A DNA stretch of 64,000 nucleotides from the NCBI RefSeq assembly GCF_001269985.1, contig NZ_BBZB01000001.1, positions 3,844,001 through 3,908,000 on the forward strand, written 5' to 3'. The translations under genes and the position numbers were made by a program. Each line of letters starts with the position of its first letter. Within the stretch, counting starts at the first letter, position 1. Source of the stretch: Pseudoalteromonas sp. '520P1 No. 423' (GTDB taxonomy: Bacteria; Pseudomonadota; Gammaproteobacteria; Enterobacterales; Alteromonadaceae). The notes below the pieces were generated by a model. The model was not told where the DNA came from and ran no database searches. It worked only from the letters and a program-made list of their open reading frames with translations. Below, one piece after another: positions 61,177 through 64,000 of the stretch.

Positions 61177-62598
61177 CTACCAAAAATAAGAAACAGATAA
61201 GTAACTATACTTTTCATCATAGACATCTTTACCGTAAGTAAACTGAGTTTCTACTCTTTTACCTTGCCAATCACGGCTATTTAAAACTTGAATTTCCATG
61301 CCTTTAACATACTTGTCAACATCTTCACTTTCATTATTAATCACAACCAATTTTGTTTGCCACAATGATTGTGTATCAGAAAAATAATCAATACTTAGTG
61401 CGTGAACTTGTGCTGGGACACCATCACCATCATCTCTTTGATCAGCAGCAAAGTGACCATATACATTGCCATTATTTGTATTACCAAATTTATACAAATG
61501 ATTGGTATACCACTTAGTTTTCCAATCATTAAATTCATAGCGTAAAGCTATATTATTTGTCAATTTTGGTAAATGCACACCTACAGAATACACTTGATTA
61601 CCAAAACTATAATTACTGCCACCTTGGGTATCTTCACCACCATATTCAAAATAAAGCTCAGCAGGCATGCCCCAGTTAAAAGCAAATAAACTTGTGACAG
61701 AGGCTAATTGGTCGCCAAGTTCATCATCTTTACCTAAGTCTTCACTATTATTATCATTGCTAGCGGGATCAAAGTAAGCCTTCATCACATCACTAAAACT
61801 AACTTCTCTGGGCCCGCCACCAAATTGCATCAAACGGTTAAAACCTAATTTCCAACCATCCATTGGCTCTATACTGATATGCGTACCAGCTAGCCTTGGG
61901 CGACCATCATGCCATTCATCTTGATAAAGAATGCCATCTTCCACTTTTTCTAATTGTGAGTAATACAATTCGAAATCAAAATTCCACCAATTTTTTAAAG
62001 GCTCAGCAAAACTTAACGATACTGAAGGTGATGTTTCCGCATTGGTTGAAATTAATTGCGATGACATTTTAAAAGGTGAAAACCAATGTTCTTTATAACC
62101 CATATCTAACTGTAAATTATCACCGGCAATACTAAAAAATGTATTGTAGTTAACTATTTCACTACTATTTATTCGATAATCTAAACCGACTTGTAATAAA
62201 GTTGAGTCACTTGGGCGCCAAATGCCTTCAAAAAAACCTTGCCCCCACTCATCAGAAGTTAAACCTCTTTGATTGGCTACAGACATGTCTTTGTCATTAC
62301 TTAGCGTAAACTTTATACCTGTACGGCTTATATCATCACTACCACGGTATCGCTTTAATTTAATGCGTACTGAGTCATACAATCGATTATCTATTCTTTT
62401 TAACTGCCTTAAAGCAATATCAATTTCACGTAATGCATAAGGTTTACTCATAGGTGAGCCCGTCGTTAAAGCAAACAAACGGTCAATTTGTTGCTCTAAT
62501 TGCGCATCCATTGCAATCGGCAAATATGCTGTTGGTTTTGCTTGAGTACCAAAAGTACACAAAGCAAAAACTAAAGAAGATAAGGTTTTTAATTTCAT
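61177..62598 (-). CDS. Wzi-family outer-membrane capsule-assembly protein
   Basis: This 473-residue protein has the signal MKLKTLSSLVFALCTFGTQA and many alternating amphipathic strands ending in an aromatic terminal strand (YSYLSVSYFW), as in outer-membrane barrels. GSPMSKPYALREIDIALRQL matches the N-terminal helix domain of Wzi, which holds capsule on the surface in Gram-negatives. It converges with the second GT9 gene. In marine genera Wzi-like proteins often lie in LPS or exopolysaccharide loci. Confidence 0.8.
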   Translation of the reverse strand: MKLKTLSSLVFALCTFGTQAKPTAYLPIAMDAQLEQQIDRLFALTTGSPMSKPYALREIDIALRQLKRIDNRLYDSVRIKLKRYRGSDDISRTGIKFTLSNDKDMSVANQRGLTSDEWGQGFFEGIWRPSDSTLLQVGLDYRINSSEIVNYNTFFSIAGDNLQLDMGYKEHWFSPFKMSSQLISTNAETSPSVSLSFAEPLKNWWNFDFELYYSQLEKVEDGILYQDEWHDGRPRLAGTHISIEPMDGWKLGFNRLMQFGGGPREVSFSDVMKAYFDPASNDNNSEDLGKDDELGDQLASVTSLFAFNWGMPAELYFEYGGEDTQGGSNYSFGNQVYSVGVHLPKLTNNIALRYEFNDWKTKWYTNHLYKFGNTNNGNVYGHFAADQRDDGDGVPAQVHALSIDYFSDTQSLWQTKLVVINNESEDVDKYVKGMEIQVLNSRDWQGKRVETQFTYGKDVYDEKYSYLSVSYFW

Positions 62599-62767
62599 AG
62601 TATTGATTAATTTTTAGTAAAGAAAATCGGCGCGTAAATAGTAACAGATCTTAAAAAGGCTTAATACAAAGCAGCTGTGTAAAAATGTAAGTAAAAGTGG
62701 TTTTGATATATACAAGTTCGCGCTAAAATAGCTTTTCTCTATAAGCCTTTTATTTAAGATTTCATTT

Positions 62768-64000
62768 ATGGCACGTTTTTTTTATTCTATTATCTTATAT
62801 TTATTAAGCCCGCTTATTATACTTCACTTATGGCTCAGAGGTAAAAAATCACCGGATTATCGTAAGCGTTGGCACGAAAGGTTTGGTTTTGTTAAATCAC
62901 ACAGTATAAAAAAACATGCAATTGTATTTCATTGTGCTTCTGTTGGTGAGGTTGTTGCTGCCACACCTTTAATAAAAAAACTACAATTAACGCACCCGAC
63001 TAACCCAATTGTGATTACCTGCAATACACCAACAGGCACGGAGCAAATTAAACGCAGTTTTTTAGATACTGTCGAACATGTGTATTTACCATTAGATTTT
63101 CCTGGCGCGGTTAACCGTTTCATAAAAGCCCTGCAACCAAAAATAATTTGCATATTAGAGACTGAACTTTGGCCTAATTTAATTACGATTAGTAAAAAAA
63201 ATAATATCCCCGTACTTTTGCTTAATGCTCGCTTATCTGAAAAATCTCTAGCGGGTTATAAAAAAGTAGCACCATTGAGTAAATCAATTATGCAAGGCAT
63301 TACACGATTAGCTGCCCATGATGAAGCTGATGCATCTCGTTTCATTAAGTTAGGATTAGATAGAGATAAAGTGATTACCACAGGTTCAATCAAATTTGAT
63401 ATTACAATAAACAAAAATACATTAGATCAAGTATCAAACATCAAACAAAAACTAATCGATAAACAACCTATTTGGATTGCAGGTTCAACTCATCCAGGAG
63501 AGGATGAACTATTGCTAAACACACATCAGAATTTATTAAAGTCCCACCCAGATGCATTATTAATTTTAGTACCCAGACATCCTGAACAATTTGATAAAGT
63601 AGCTACTTTAATTACAGATGCCAAATTAACATTTGAACGTAAATCATCATTATCAAATCAAAGTCGTGCTCAAGTATTACTTGGGGATACGATGGGTGAA
63701 CTGAGTATTTTATATGGTGCAGCGCAATGCGCCTTCATTGGGGGGAGTTTAATAGAGCGCGGCGGACACAACCCTCTTGAGGCTTCAGCATATGGCATCC
63801 CTGTTATAACCGGACCACATATATTTAATTTTTTACATGTTTATCCAGAGCTAATTGAAGCAAAAGGGTGTTTAAAGGTTAATTCTAGTGAGCAAATACT
63901 CTCTAAACTACTGCAAATATTCAATGATGAATCTTATCGCAACAATATAGGGCAGCAAGGTGCATTATTCGTTGACAAAAACCAAGGCGCGATCAAAAAA
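62768..64000 (+). CDS. waaA: Kdo transferase WaaA (KdtA), cut by the window edge
   Basis: WaaA transfers Kdo to lipid A. The open frame from ATG 62768 covers 411 codons to the last base with no stop: an N-terminal membrane segment (FFYSIILYLLSPLIILHLWL), GKKSPDYRKRWHERFGF, the active-site region FHCASVGEVVAATPLI with its Glu, ETELWPNLITISKKNN, and NPLEASAYGIPVITGPHI-like motifs. E. coli WaaA is ~425 residues, so only ~10-15 are missing. The coexisting KdkA fits a single-Kdo core. Confidence 0.93.
   Translation, partial: MARFFYSIILYLLSPLIILHLWLRGKKSPDYRKRWHERFGFVKSHSIKKHAIVFHCASVGEVVAATPLIKKLQLTHPTNPIVITCNTPTGTEQIKRSFLDTVEHVYLPLDFPGAVNRFIKALQPKIICILETELWPNLITISKKNNIPVLLLNARLSEKSLAGYKKVAPLSKSIMQGITRLAAHDEADASRFIKLGLDRDKVITTGSIKFDITINKNTLDQVSNIKQKLIDKQPIWIAGSTHPGEDELLLNTHQNLLKSHPDALLILVPRHPEQFDKVATLITDAKLTFERKSSLSNQSRAQVLLGDTMGELSILYGAAQCAFIGGSLIERGGHNPLEASAYGIPVITGPHIFNFLHVYPELIEAKGCLKVNSSEQILSKLLQIFNDESYRNNIGQQGALFVDKNQGAIKK

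Overview
The window is a chromosomal segment of an A+T-rich gammaproteobacterium, most likely a marine Alteromonadales (Pseudoalteromonas/Colwellia/Thalassotalea-like). This rests on gene content and order: ndk-rlmN-pilW-rodZ-ispG-hisS-yfgM-bamB-der, suhB/trmJ/iscRSUA-hscBA-fdx, queA-tgt-yajC-secD-secF, ubiC-ubiA-oxyR, glpG-glpE, kbl-tdh and an inner-core LPS block. It also rests on a GlyGly-CTERM giant exoprotein and a MITE whose TACCAATTG ends look familiar from marine Alteromonadales. No database search was possible, so the genus is open.

Region by region. 1-1564: an argE (acetylornithine deacetylase) gene behind three phased ArgR boxes, dead from a 1-base frameshift, a 309-bp MITE and a 9-bp repeat expansion with frameshift. 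1604-4024: a VOC-fold protein, then der followed by a decaying tandem copy of its own 3' end and terminator. 4192-12986: bamB, yfgM, hisS, ispG, rodZ, a pilW-like gene with added LysM domains, rlmN and ndk, all on the minus strand. 13307-18770: a decay zone. trhP (yegQ) has lost its middle, and the adjacent ferredoxin gene yfhL is split by an insert of about 4.4 kb. The insert carries the wreck of a peptide-modification (RiPP) locus: an S41-like periplasmic protease, a truncated precursor, an IS3-family element and an N-terminally deleted SPASM radical-SAM maturase. 18829-20831: a NahK-like sugar 1-kinase and a nucleotidyltransferase. 20920-29026: the ISC iron-sulfur operon, with iscX separated from fdx by an Aer-like receptor and a small beta-rich protein; iscR is preceded by three type-1 IscR sites. 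29409-31187: trmJ and suhB, divergent. 31280-37348: a secreted or surface protein of about 2,020 residues.

37612-48610: c-di-GMP/HDOD signalling genes around the secretion and queuosine block (secF, secD, yajC, tgt, queA). An ECF sigma factor fragment and a tandem duplication of the queA 5' region also lie here. 48614-52805: oxyR, ubiA, ubiC, a FliL-like protein, glpG and glpE. 52897-55121: the threonine degradation operon kbl-tdh. 55284-64000: LPS inner-core genes (gmhB, two GT9 glycosyltransferases, kdkA, hldE, gmhA, and waaA running off the right edge) with a Wzi-like outer-membrane protein.

Working together: the gmhA-hldE-gmhB set makes ADP-heptose, the GT9 enzymes, KdkA and WaaA use heptose/Kdo on lipid A, and Wzi fits surface polysaccharide anchoring. 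The ISC set supplies Fe-S clusters to window enzymes such as IspG and RlmN. The most unusual content is the 13.3-18.8 kb zone, where two genes linked to one tRNA-hydroxylation pathway are both broken and a RiPP locus has landed in one of them and then decayed.
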